Shown here in pieces: positions 43,490 through 51,064 of a DNA stretch of 64,000 bases. The first letter of the stretch is position 1, and each line of letters starts with the position of its first letter. The notes under the pieces were generated by a model. It saw only the letters and a list, made by a program, of their open reading frames with translations. It had not been told where the DNA came from and did not search any database. The translations under genes were made by a program, and so were the position numbers. Source of the DNA: Fidelibacterota bacterium (lineage in GTDB: Bacteria; Pseudomonadota; Alphaproteobacteria; Rhodospirillales; Rhodospirillaceae); assembly GCA_947475895.1 (NCBI GenBank), contig CANJMF010000009.1, positions 53,443-117,442 on the forward strand, read 5' to 3'.

Positions 43490-44544
43490 GACGTGAGCAC
43501 GCGCACGGCTGACGTTGGCCAGGATAAGCCGACCGTGTCTCCACGTTGAAATGTTTCCGGCCCGGAATTTTGGCGCGCAACGCGGATGACAGCGCCGCCG
43601 GCGTGGCGGACAAAGTAAGTGGACGCCGTTCCGCGATAAACCACATCACTCACAACGCCAGTCAGCAAAGCATCGATCGAGGTGAACGCGATTTGTTCGG
43701 GGCGAACAGCCGCTTCCACGCGCGAACCGACAGGCAGCAAGTCCGTGACCGGAAAAGCTATCTGCAAAGCCGCGCAATGAACTTTGTTGCCGGCGACAAC
43801 CTCGCCTTCCCAGATATTCACGTCGCCGAAAAACGCGGCGACGGCGCGATTGGCGGGGCGCTCGTAAAGTTCGCGCGGCGGGGCAATTTGAAGGATTTTC
43901 CCCCGATCCATGACGGCCACGCGATCAGCCATGGCCATGGCTTCATCCTGATCGTGGGTGACGACAACAAAGCTAATGCCGAGCCTATGGCGTAGCGCCG
44001 TCAGCTCGCGTTGCGTGCGTTCGCGTAAATGTTTGTCGAGGGCCGCGAGTGGTTCGTCCAGCAAAAGCACGCGCGGGCGTTTAGCGAGGCAGCGGGCCAA
44101 AGCGACGCGCTGCCGTTGGCCGCCAGACAACTGATGTGGTTTGCGCGCGCCCAAGCCCTCCAGTTCGACGACGGCAAGCGCTTCCTTCACGCGTGCGTTC
44201 AGCGCCTCGCCGCGCAGACCCTCCTGCTTCAATCCGAAGGCGACATTGCCTTCCACGCTCATGTGCGGAAACAACGCGTAAGATTGAAACATCATATTGA
44301 CGGGCCGCGCATGTGGCGGCGTCGCCGTCATGTCGTCGTCGCCGATAAAAACGCGGCCTGAATCGGGCGCTTCGAAGCCGGCCATCATTCGTAATAGAGT
44401 GGTCTTGCCGCAGCCCGATGGCCCGAGCAAACACAGAAATTCGTTGGCGCGCACGTCGAGCGAGACAGCATCGACGGCGGTGACAGCCCCGAAACACTTG
44501 GTAACGTCCGCTACGCGTAAGGTCGCGGGCGCGCCTGCTGACAT
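43486..44544 (-). CDS. potG: polyamine ABC transporter ATP-binding protein, PotG/PotA type
   Basis: A 352-residue ATPase: Walker A GPSGCGKTTLL, signature LSGGQRQRVALARCLA, Walker B VLLLDEPLAALDK, H-loop VVTHDQDEAMAMAD, and a C-terminal TOBE/OB regulatory domain (residues about 250-352, VRPEQIAFTSIDALLTGVVSDVVYRGTASTYFV). ATG 44544 with AGGGGA 19 bases upstream and AATAGG nearer. A start at 44589 lies inside potF's end and is rejected. Confidence 0.93.
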   Translation of the reverse strand: MSAGAPATLRVADVTKCFGAVTAVDAVSLDVRANEFLCLLGPSGCGKTTLLRMMAGFEAPDSGRVFIGDDDMTATPPHARPVNMMFQSYALFPHMSVEGNVAFGLKQEGLRGEALNARVKEALAVVELEGLGARKPHQLSGGQRQRVALARCLAKRPRVLLLDEPLAALDKHLRERTQRELTALRHRLGISFVVVTHDQDEAMAMADRVAVMDRGKILQIAPPRELYERPANRAVAAFFGDVNIWEGEVVAGNKVHCAALQIAFPVTDLLPVGSRVEAAVRPEQIAFTSIDALLTGVVSDVVYRGTASTYFVRHAGGAVIRVARQNSGPETFQRGDTVGLSWPTSAVRVLTS

Positions 44545-44561
44545 GATCGTACCTATTTCCC

Positions 44562-45674
44562 CTACGTGCCCGTCTTGACGCGGTTCCACACGCGCGTGCG
44601 GACGCGCTCGATCTCCTGCGTGGGATTACTCTCGGAGATCAGGCGCTGCAGAACATCGGGTGCCGGGTAAACGGTCTTGTCGCTGAGGATGTCTTTATTA
44701 ACAAACGGCGCTGCTTTCGCGTTGGCATTCGCGTAGTACACAGTATTGGTGATCGGCCCGATCACCTTGGTGTCGAGAATATAATTGAGGAATGCGTGTG
44801 CGGCCTCGGGATGCGGCGCATCTTTCGGGATCGCCATAAAATCGAACCACATCACAGCCCCCTCCTTGGGAATGCTGTATGCGATCTTCACGCCCTTCTT
44901 GGCTTCTTCGGCGCGATCACGGGCCTGAAAAATATCGCCCGAGAAACCCATGGCAACGCAGATATCGCCGTTCGCCAGCGCCGAGATGTATTCGGAGTTA
45001 TGGAATTTGGTGACATAGGGCCGCACCTTCATCCAAGCCGCGCCAGCTTCTTCATAGTCTTTGGGATTTGTCGAATGAGGATCTTTGCCGAGATAATTGA
45101 GCGTGAGCTCGAAAATGTCGGCCGGTGAATCAAAGACATACACACCGCACTTGGCGAGCTTGGCGGCATTGGCGGGATCTAGGATCAACTTCCAGCTATC
45201 GACAGGCGCATCCTTGCCCAGAACCTCGCGCACTTTCGCGACGTTGTAGCCGATGCCCGATGTGCCCCACATATAGGCGATGCCGTGTGCGTTGCCGGGA
45301 TCTTGCCCCACCGTGCGTGCGAGCAACGCGGGGTCTTGGGTGGCGAGATTGGGCAATTTCGTTTTGTCGAGTGTACGAACGACGTCGGCTTTGATGAACC
45401 GCGACAGAACAGCGCCGTTGGGAACGATAACGTCATACCCCGACGCACCCGCCAGCATCTTCGCCTCTAACAACTCGGACGAATCGAAAACATCCATATG
45501 GACCGAAATGCCGGTGGCCTTCTTAAAGTCGGCCAGCGTGTTGGGGGCCACATAATCGGACCAGATATAAAGATTAAGCTCCTTGTCGGCAGCGGTTGCC
45601 GGGGACACCGGCGCAGGCGCGAAGGCCGCGATCAACACAGCGGCGGCAAGCAAACGAGACGCGTAAACGTTCAT
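44562..45674 (-). CDS. potF: polyamine-binding periplasmic protein, PotF/PotD type
   Basis: A 370-residue solute-binding protein with signal peptide (residues 1-29, MNVYASRLLAAAVLIAAFAPAPVSPATAA). Conserved family text: LNLYIWSDYVAPNTLADFKKATGISVHMDVFDSSELLEAKMLAGASGYDVIVPN, and AYMWGTSGIGYNVAKVREVLGKDAPVDSWKLILDP. It is the first gene of the four-gene operon and probably the most expressed, with GGGGACTGTTATG at its start. Ligand inferred putrescine or spermidine. Confidence 0.93.
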   Translation of the reverse strand: MNVYASRLLAAAVLIAAFAPAPVSPATAADKELNLYIWSDYVAPNTLADFKKATGISVHMDVFDSSELLEAKMLAGASGYDVIVPNGAVLSRFIKADVVRTLDKTKLPNLATQDPALLARTVGQDPGNAHGIAYMWGTSGIGYNVAKVREVLGKDAPVDSWKLILDPANAAKLAKCGVYVFDSPADIFELTLNYLGKDPHSTNPKDYEEAGAAWMKVRPYVTKFHNSEYISALANGDICVAMGFSGDIFQARDRAEEAKKGVKIAYSIPKEGAVMWFDFMAIPKDAPHPEAAHAFLNYILDTKVIGPITNTVYYANANAKAAPFVNKDILSDKTVYPAPDVLQRLISESNPTQEIERVRTRVWNRVKTGT

Positions 45675-45814
45675 AACAGTCCCCTGTAAAGGCGCTACTT
45701 TATTAGCCTTATTTTACCAGCCGAGCCACAGGCCGAGCGCCATGGCCGAAGCCCCCTCTTCTGTGGCAGATTGCAGGGGTTGGGGACGGCACGCCTGCCT
45801 TGGGGATTGCGGTT

Positions 45815-46621
45815 ATGATCAGTTCGGGTCGTACTTTGCGCGCTTATGCGCTGGGCCCTTATGGCCAAATTCATTATCGGCGCGGGGGGCCGAGCGGTGC
45901 GCGCAGCCCGCTTTTGCTGCTGCACCCGTTTCCCTCATCCAGCTATGTGTTCGAAGAGTTCATGGACGAGATGGGGCTCGACCGATCCGTGATTGCGCCG
46001 GACCTGCCCGGCTACGGCATGACCGACCCGCCGCGCTTGCCACCGACCATCTCTCACTATGCGGCCGCTATGCTGGAACTCGTGGCGGAGCTCGGGTTGG
46101 GCGTGGTCGATGTCATGGGCTATCACACCGGCGGCGCAATCGCGGTGGAAATGGCCCATCAGCAGCCGGACGTTGTGCGAAAAATCATCATGATCTCCGC
46201 ACCGCTTTTCAACGAAGAGGAGATGGCGCAATTTCGCAACCGGCCGCCCAAGATGGCGGCGGACGAACGCGCCGCCGGGATCGGCGCTGCGTGGCCGCAG
46301 TTCAAAACCGAATTCTGGCGCATGGGCACGGATACGGACCGCACCTGGAACCTGTATCTGGAAGCGCAGCGCAATCCGGAAACATCATCCTTGGGACCCC
46401 AAGCGATGTTCGCCTATGACCTCGCGCAGGTTTTGCCCACGATTGCGCAGTCGGTTCTGATATTGAGCCCGGACGATGAACTCAAAGCCTTCACAAACCG
46501 CGCGCCGGAACTGTTGAAGCAGGGACGCGTACACCCGCTGCCGGGTTGGACGCATGGGTTTCTTGATTCCAAAACCGCGGAAACCGCCACGCTCATACGC
46601 CAATTTCTCGACGGCGTTTAA
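45815..46621 (+). CDS. alpha/beta hydrolase-fold protein with atypical nucleophile elbow
   Basis: A 268-residue alpha/beta hydrolase fold: LLLLHPFPSSSYVFEEFM at the oxyanion-hole strand, VIAPDLPGYGMTDPP, and a nucleophile elbow MGYHTGGAIAVEMA, where the usual GxSxG is G-Y-H-T-G, so His occupies the nucleophile position. The downstream acid and His are present (ILSPDDELKAF; GWTHGFLD). It may use a different mechanism or be non-catalytic; the GYHTG type exists in uncharacterised paralogues. ATG 45815 with GGGGAT 8 bases upstream. It overlaps the convergent gene by 4 bases. Confidence 0.87.
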   Translation: MISSGRTLRAYALGPYGQIHYRRGGPSGARSPLLLLHPFPSSSYVFEEFMDEMGLDRSVIAPDLPGYGMTDPPRLPPTISHYAAAMLELVAELGLGVVDVMGYHTGGAIAVEMAHQQPDVVRKIIMISAPLFNEEEMAQFRNRPPKMAADERAAGIGAAWPQFKTEFWRMGTDTDRTWNLYLEAQRNPETSSLGPQAMFAYDLAQVLPTIAQSVLILSPDDELKAFTNRAPELLKQGRVHPLPGWTHGFLDSKTAETATLIRQFLDGV

Positions 46622-47406
46622 GCCTTCGCGGACAGATCGAATTCCGCTGCGAGCGGCACGTGATCGGACGTCTTTACGTGCGTCAGTGCGTGGGCATTGA
46701 TCAAACGCATTCCCCGGAAAAATACGTGATCGAGCACTTGGCGGAAGTGGCGCCACTGGGGCGCGGCTGCGGGTGCGCGAACAAGTCCCGCCTGCGCCAT
46801 AGCGCGCTGGAGCACATGCATGCGCGCCTCGTTCCAGGTGTTGAAATCGCCCGCGACAATGCAAGGCCCGGTGTGACGCGCCACGGGCTCGGCGATCTGC
46901 TCAACCTGATGCGTAAACTTTGCCGTCGAGACAAGATTGATGGCGTGTACATTTACCACCAGCAGCGTGCTGCCGTCGGAAACGGGATGCGCCGTATATA
47001 AAAAAGTTTTCGGCGTATTGATGAGAGGCTCGCGCGCATGGGAGCGCACGAAGGCCGACGACGCGGCCGCGACGCGGCTTCCCGTTTTTGGGCCCGTGGT
47101 CACCTGCTCGCGCGCGTGACGCAAATTCTCGACCATGATCCATTCCATACCACTCGATGTATGGAACGGTTGCGCAATGCCGCCGTGAAGCACGGCTTCT
47201 TGCAACAAAACGAGATCGGCCGAGGCACTGATGGTCGTGAGGTCTTGCAGCCAGCCGCGCCGACGGGCTTTGAACATATTCCAGCAGACGAGTTTCAACA
47301 TCGGTCCAAACGCAGGCGTCGTCGCCACGCCAAGACGGCGCAGGACGTCCTCTTCTGCGGAGGGATAAAACTCGCTGAGGCGATCGCGGAGACGAAAAGC
47401 ACGCAT
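46618..47406 (-). CDS. endonuclease/exonuclease/phosphatase family protein
   Basis: A 262-residue EEP-fold protein: MLKLVCWNMFKARRRGWLQDL (the Asn of strand 1), DLVLLQEAVLHG (catalytic Glu), CIVAGDFNTWNEARM (Asp and Asn), LDHVFFRGMRL (Asp-His pair) and HVKTSDHVPLAAEF (SDH motif). Members hydrolyse phosphodiesters in DNA, RNA, lipids or inositol phosphates, and the substrate is not evident. ATG 47406 is preferred; TTG 47424 is an alternative. No signal peptide is clear. Confidence 0.88.
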   Translation of the reverse strand: MRAFRLRDRLSEFYPSAEEDVLRRLGVATTPAFGPMLKLVCWNMFKARRRGWLQDLTTISASADLVLLQEAVLHGGIAQPFHTSSGMEWIMVENLRHAREQVTTGPKTGSRVAAASSAFVRSHAREPLINTPKTFLYTAHPVSDGSTLLVVNVHAINLVSTAKFTHQVEQIAEPVARHTGPCIVAGDFNTWNEARMHVLQRAMAQAGLVRAPAAAPQWRHFRQVLDHVFFRGMRLINAHALTHVKTSDHVPLAAEFDLSAKA

Positions 47407-47424
47407 GGCGAAAGATATGGGCAA

Positions 47425-47608
47425 AATCGGTGCGGATTACTACGCATGATGAGGCGATTAAATTTCACGCATGTATGCGTTCAACATTATCCTATTTAAA
47501 TCAATGGCTTAACAACAAACGCAACTATTCCGTGGCTTCAGCGTTTTTTTGTTCCGAATACTTGTGGCGGACGAACCGCCCATTGGCCAAAGCAATGGAG
47601 AATGAAAA
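47425..47608. other. intergenic region upstream of the surface-antigen gene
   Basis: An AT-richer 184-base stretch between the divergent genes. It contains a T-run (TTTTTTTG about 47545) and likely holds the promoter for the 17 kDa-antigen-like gene, but no hexamers can be assigned with confidence. Confidence 0.3.
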
Positions 47609-48103
47609 ATGCGTGCGACCTTTATGAAAAAGTCCGTTCTCGCACTCGCCGGTGTCTCGATGTTGGGACTTGCCGGGTGTGAATCAATTCAGCGTGAAAC
47701 CGGCATCAATATTCCGACGCAGCAAGGCGCGGTTGCCGGTGCGACCTTCGGCGGCATCGTGGCGGCCATTGCCGGTGCGAACCCGGCCTGGATCGCGGCC
47801 AGCGTCGTGCTGGGTGGCGTGACCGGCGGCGCTATCGGTAATTCGCTTGGCAAAAAAGACGCCGAGCGTCATGCGCGAAACAACTTGGGCGCTTTGGACG
47901 GCTTAAACGAGGGCCAGACCCGCAGCTGGAACAACGAAAAGACCGGCAACTACGGCAGCACGACCGTGACGCGTATCCGTCGCGACGATGACGGCCGGAT
48001 CTGCAAGTCGTACCGTGAAAGCGTGCACACACGCGTTGAAACGGTCACGCGCGAAGGCACAGCTTGCCGCTATCGCGGTGAAAACTGGCGTCTCGATACC
48101 TAA
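47609..48103 (+). CDS. 17 kDa surface-antigen-like lipoprotein
   Basis: A 164-residue lipoprotein: signal LALAGVSMLGLAGCES with lipobox LAGC (cysteine at about residue 24). The middle (GAVAGATFGGIVAAIAGANPAWIAASVVLGGVTGGAIGNSLGKKD) is a glycine-zipper membrane-inserting segment, and residues 95-164 form the C-terminal antigen domain (SWNNEKTGNYGSTTVTRIRRDDDGRICKSYRESV). ATG 47609 has GGAGAA nine bases upstream. Homologues are envelope proteins in Rickettsia and other Alphaproteobacteria. Confidence 0.9.
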   Translation: MRATFMKKSVLALAGVSMLGLAGCESIQRETGINIPTQQGAVAGATFGGIVAAIAGANPAWIAASVVLGGVTGGAIGNSLGKKDAERHARNNLGALDGLNEGQTRSWNNEKTGNYGSTTVTRIRRDDDGRICKSYRESVHTRVETVTREGTACRYRGENWRLDT

Positions 48104-48131
48104 AGAAAACAAAGCGTCTTTGATTTAAGTG

Positions 48132-48159
48132 GAGCGCCTTGGGGAAACCCAGGGCGCTC
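48132..48159. terminator. hairpin between convergent genes
   Basis: GAGCGCC plus TTGGG (48132-48143) pairs with CCCAG plus GGCGCTC (48148-48159) with a GAAA tetraloop. No T-run follows on either strand, so a terminator role is plausible but not certain. Confidence 0.55.
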
Positions 48160-48179
48160 GCCGCGTTTCATGCGGTTGG

Positions 48180-48866
48180 CTAGGGCTTCGTCAGGACGGC
48201 AATGAAATAGCCGTTGTGCCAATCGCTTTCCTTACCGCCAACCACAGGATGCGTATTGTCCATGGTGGTGCGTATTTCAGATGCGAACGTGACGCCGAGA
48301 TTGCATTTGCGGATGGCTGAAAACGTTCCGGCCCGCACGCGCTCCCAATTCCAATCGTCCACGATGAAAACGAACTCGTCTTCGAGCGCCGCCAGCGCAC
48401 GCGCAAGTCCATCGAATTGATCTTGCGCTTCGTGAGGTCCGTCGAACAAGTAGATGTTGAATTTTTGGTCGAACTGCTTGAAGTCCACCTTGCGAAAATC
48501 CGACTCGATGAAGAAGACCTTGCTTTGAGGACTCGCGAAGGTTTCGACGTTTCTTTGGAACGCGTTTTTGGGGCCGCCAAATTCCGACCAGTTGTCGATG
48601 GCGACAGCCGTCAATGTGTTGCCGTGGATTGCGGAGCACAGAGTCGATCCGCGCCAGCTTCCGACTTCGAGGTAACGCGGATTGCCAACGCTGCGCACGA
48701 GATTGTTGATGAAGTAGCGATAGCGCTTCCCGGACATGCCTTCGATATCATAAAAGCCCCCGCCAGGAATCTCGGGCGTGAGAACGGCGAGATCAAGCGC
48801 GGCTTGAACTTTTGGCGCCAGGTCAGACATGTGATTCTTATACATCAACGTCACGGTGGCGTTCAT
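48180..48866 (-). CDS. class I SAM-dependent methyltransferase
   Basis: A 228-residue protein of the Methyltransf_24 type: PRYLEVGSWRGSTLCSAIHGN as SAM motif I (about residues 64-84), AVAIDNWSEFGGPKNAFQRNVE as the acidic-loop segment, FNIYLFDGPHEAQDQFDGLARALAALEDEFVFIVDDWNWE carrying the metal/DD motifs. Relatives methylate sugars or catechols in secondary metabolite or surface polysaccharide pathways. It is last in the leftward cluster, 83 bases after the SPINDLY-like gene, so it could modify the glycan. That link is inference. Confidence 0.85.
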   Translation of the reverse strand: MNATVTLMYKNHMSDLAPKVQAALDLAVLTPEIPGGGFYDIEGMSGKRYRYFINNLVRSVGNPRYLEVGSWRGSTLCSAIHGNTLTAVAIDNWSEFGGPKNAFQRNVETFASPQSKVFFIESDFRKVDFKQFDQKFNIYLFDGPHEAQDQFDGLARALAALEDEFVFIVDDWNWERVRAGTFSAIRKCNLGVTFASEIRTTMDNTHPVVGGKESDWHNGYFIAVLTKP

Positions 48867-48949
48867 CGGTCAACTCGCTTGCAATAGAGTTCGGACAATC
48901 GTGCCACTGTGTCGCGACTTCCTTAAGAAAGGGTTCGCCGGCATTTATT

Positions 48950-50974
48950 TTAGGGTTTTTGGCCCCCAGGCCAAAGGCGACCGTCGGGCGGTACGTAGGC
49001 GTATTTGTCCTTGTCCGCCAGCTTATCGCGATAAATCTCGAGATAATTGGGGATGGTCATGAGTTCGACGTTATCGCGATCCAGTTCGGTGCCGATTTCG
49101 TTGTAAACATCGAGGTTCGAAAGGTTCGGCCGCGGCAACTTCCCGGCTTTGAACTCTGCCCACATCTGCTCGTACACATCCTCCAAGCTTCTAGCCATGA
49201 GGTCGGTATCGAACAGAACGCACGAGTCGCGGTTGTCGGCGAGCCGTTGACGCACTTCGGTTAATTTCGCCCGATCCGTGCCGAGTTCAATCGCCTTGGC
49301 CACATATTGTTCGGGCGTGTCGCAAATCATATCGCCGAGGCCGGCGGCTTTCACCAGGCTGCCACAGACGCGCGCGGCAAATCCACGGCCCACCGAGGTC
49401 AGCACCGGCACGCCCATCCAAAGCGCATCCGATGATGTCGTATGCGCGCCGTACGGCGCCGTATCGAGGAACAAATCCGCTAGCGGATAGCGGGAGAGAT
49501 GGTGCGGATTATTTTGCTTCGGCGCGAAAATAATGCGCTCGACCGGCACGCCCTCGGCAATCGCGAGCTGACGCAAACGCTCATGCGTCGCTTCTAACGT
49601 GCCTGCCAGCAACCACAATACGCTGTTCGGCACGGCCTTAAGAATTGTCATCCAGCGCTTCCAGGTGAACGACGTGATTTTGTGGATGCCGTTGAAGCAA
49701 CAGTAGACCACGGCATCCTCGGGCAAACCCACTTCGGCGCGGGTTGGGCGCGTCGGCACGATGACGCGCTTGCGGTCGTTGGGCTGGTAGCACGGTACGC
49801 GAACGACTTTTTCCGAGTAATAGATTTCGCTCTCGGGCGGAATGATGAAGTCGTCGGCAATAATGTAGTGGTGGTACGGGCTTCCCATGCTTCCCGGAAA
49901 ACCCAACCAATTCACAATGACGGGCGCCGGCTGCATGGACAGAACCTTCGTGCGCGCGGAATGGGTATAGCCGTTCACATCGATGAGAATCTCGATGCCG
50001 TCGTCCATAATGCGCTTGGCCGCGGCCTCGTCGGATAGGCCCGAGATATCAACCCAATGCTCGCCTGCGGCTTTGATGCGCGCTTGCACATTGTCGGTCA
50101 CCTCGTGACCGCAATAGTAAAGAAACACCTCAATCTTGGAGCGGTCGTGCAGCTCGAAAAGTTCCGACGTCAGAAAACCAATGGCATGTTCGCGCAAATC
50201 CGACGAGAGATAGCCGACCTTTCGGCGGCCCGGACTCGGTTCGCTCATGCGCTTGCGATGCTCGTCCATGTAGGACGTCTTGGGCCGACCGACGCTGTTC
50301 TTGCAATAGCGCGCCGAGTTAGCGAGACACAGGAAGGGGTCATCCGTGTAGGCGGCGAGAGACAACGATGAGATGCCGTTAATAATCTGCTCGCGCGTCA
50401 CAGTCGCCCATGGCTTAACGACCGGCCACTTGCATTGGCGTTGGCGCAGGCTGAACCAGTGTTGCGCGACATCGGTTTGCGTTGGATTGAGTTCGAGGCT
50501 GAACCGCAGCGCATCCTCGGCCTGTTCGTCGTAGTAGGCCCGCTCCAGAACCCGCCCGATTTGTTTTAGCGCGCTCAATTTGTAGTTAAGCGTGTCGGCG
50601 GTGACGGCCGGAAGTTTATTGACGACCGTATACCACTGGGTCACGGCCTCGCCCGTTGCACCCAGCTTCTCGAGCACATTGCCCAAGTTGATATAGGGCG
50701 GCAGGAAATCGGGCGCGATGCGGATCGCCTCGGTCAGCGCGGCGCGCGCGCCGGGCAGATCATTGATGCCGCTCAATACGACTGCGTAGTTGAACAGGAC
50801 GGCCTGCATCATGGGGTCGCCCTGATTGTGGTCGATCCATCCGCGATAAAGGCTTGTGAGCAGCGTCGTCTCGTTCGCCGCTTGCAGGGCGCCGGCCGCC
50901 CCCAATAGATCCATGATGCCGAGTGAGCGTTCGGCGGCGCGCTTCATAGCGGAGGCAAAAATTTCGGCGACCAT
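48950..50974 (-). CDS. TPR-GT41 (SPINDLY/O-GlcNAc transferase-like) glycosyltransferase
   Basis: A 674-residue protein. Residues about 20-190 contain TPR-like helices (MQAVLFNYAVVLSGINDLPGARAALTEAIRIAPDFLPPYINLGNVLEKLGATGEAVTQW). Residues about 235-640 are a glycosyltransferase family 41 domain: VGYLSSDLREHAIGFLTSEL (catalytic His region), VVYCCFNGIHKITSFTWKRWMTILKAVPNSVLWLLAG, the UDP-sugar-binding HTTSSDALWMGVPVLTSVG and NPLHLSRYPLADLFLDTAPYGA-type segment (NNPHHLSRYPLADLFLDTAPYGAH). Such enzymes O-glycosylate Ser/Thr, and in bacteria often modify surface adhesins. Start ATG 50974 with GAAGG upstream; TTG 50980 also possible. It lies just downstream of the repeat gene terminator. Confidence 0.92.
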   Translation of the reverse strand: MVAEIFASAMKRAAERSLGIMDLLGAAGALQAANETTLLTSLYRGWIDHNQGDPMMQAVLFNYAVVLSGINDLPGARAALTEAIRIAPDFLPPYINLGNVLEKLGATGEAVTQWYTVVNKLPAVTADTLNYKLSALKQIGRVLERAYYDEQAEDALRFSLELNPTQTDVAQHWFSLRQRQCKWPVVKPWATVTREQIINGISSLSLAAYTDDPFLCLANSARYCKNSVGRPKTSYMDEHRKRMSEPSPGRRKVGYLSSDLREHAIGFLTSELFELHDRSKIEVFLYYCGHEVTDNVQARIKAAGEHWVDISGLSDEAAAKRIMDDGIEILIDVNGYTHSARTKVLSMQPAPVIVNWLGFPGSMGSPYHHYIIADDFIIPPESEIYYSEKVVRVPCYQPNDRKRVIVPTRPTRAEVGLPEDAVVYCCFNGIHKITSFTWKRWMTILKAVPNSVLWLLAGTLEATHERLRQLAIAEGVPVERIIFAPKQNNPHHLSRYPLADLFLDTAPYGAHTTSSDALWMGVPVLTSVGRGFAARVCGSLVKAAGLGDMICDTPEQYVAKAIELGTDRAKLTEVRQRLADNRDSCVLFDTDLMARSLEDVYEQMWAEFKAGKLPRPNLSNLDVYNEIGTELDRDNVELMTIPNYLEIYRDKLADKDKYAYVPPDGRLWPGGQKP

Positions 50975-50995
50975 CGTCAACCTTCAATCCAAAGG

Positions 50996-51033
50996 AAAAG
51001 GGCCAGACCCGGTCTGGGTCTGGCCCCTTTTTA
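50996..51033 (-). terminator. terminator of the octapeptide-repeat gene
   Basis: AAAAGGGCCAGACCC and GGGTCTGGCCC (51016-51026) form an 11-base GC stem around GGTCT, with flanking A/T runs. On the minus strand it follows the repeat gene stop (51065) and precedes the glycosyltransferase. Confidence 0.88.
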
Positions 51034-51064
51034 GAGGAAAGTTGGTTAGTAATTCGACAACGCG

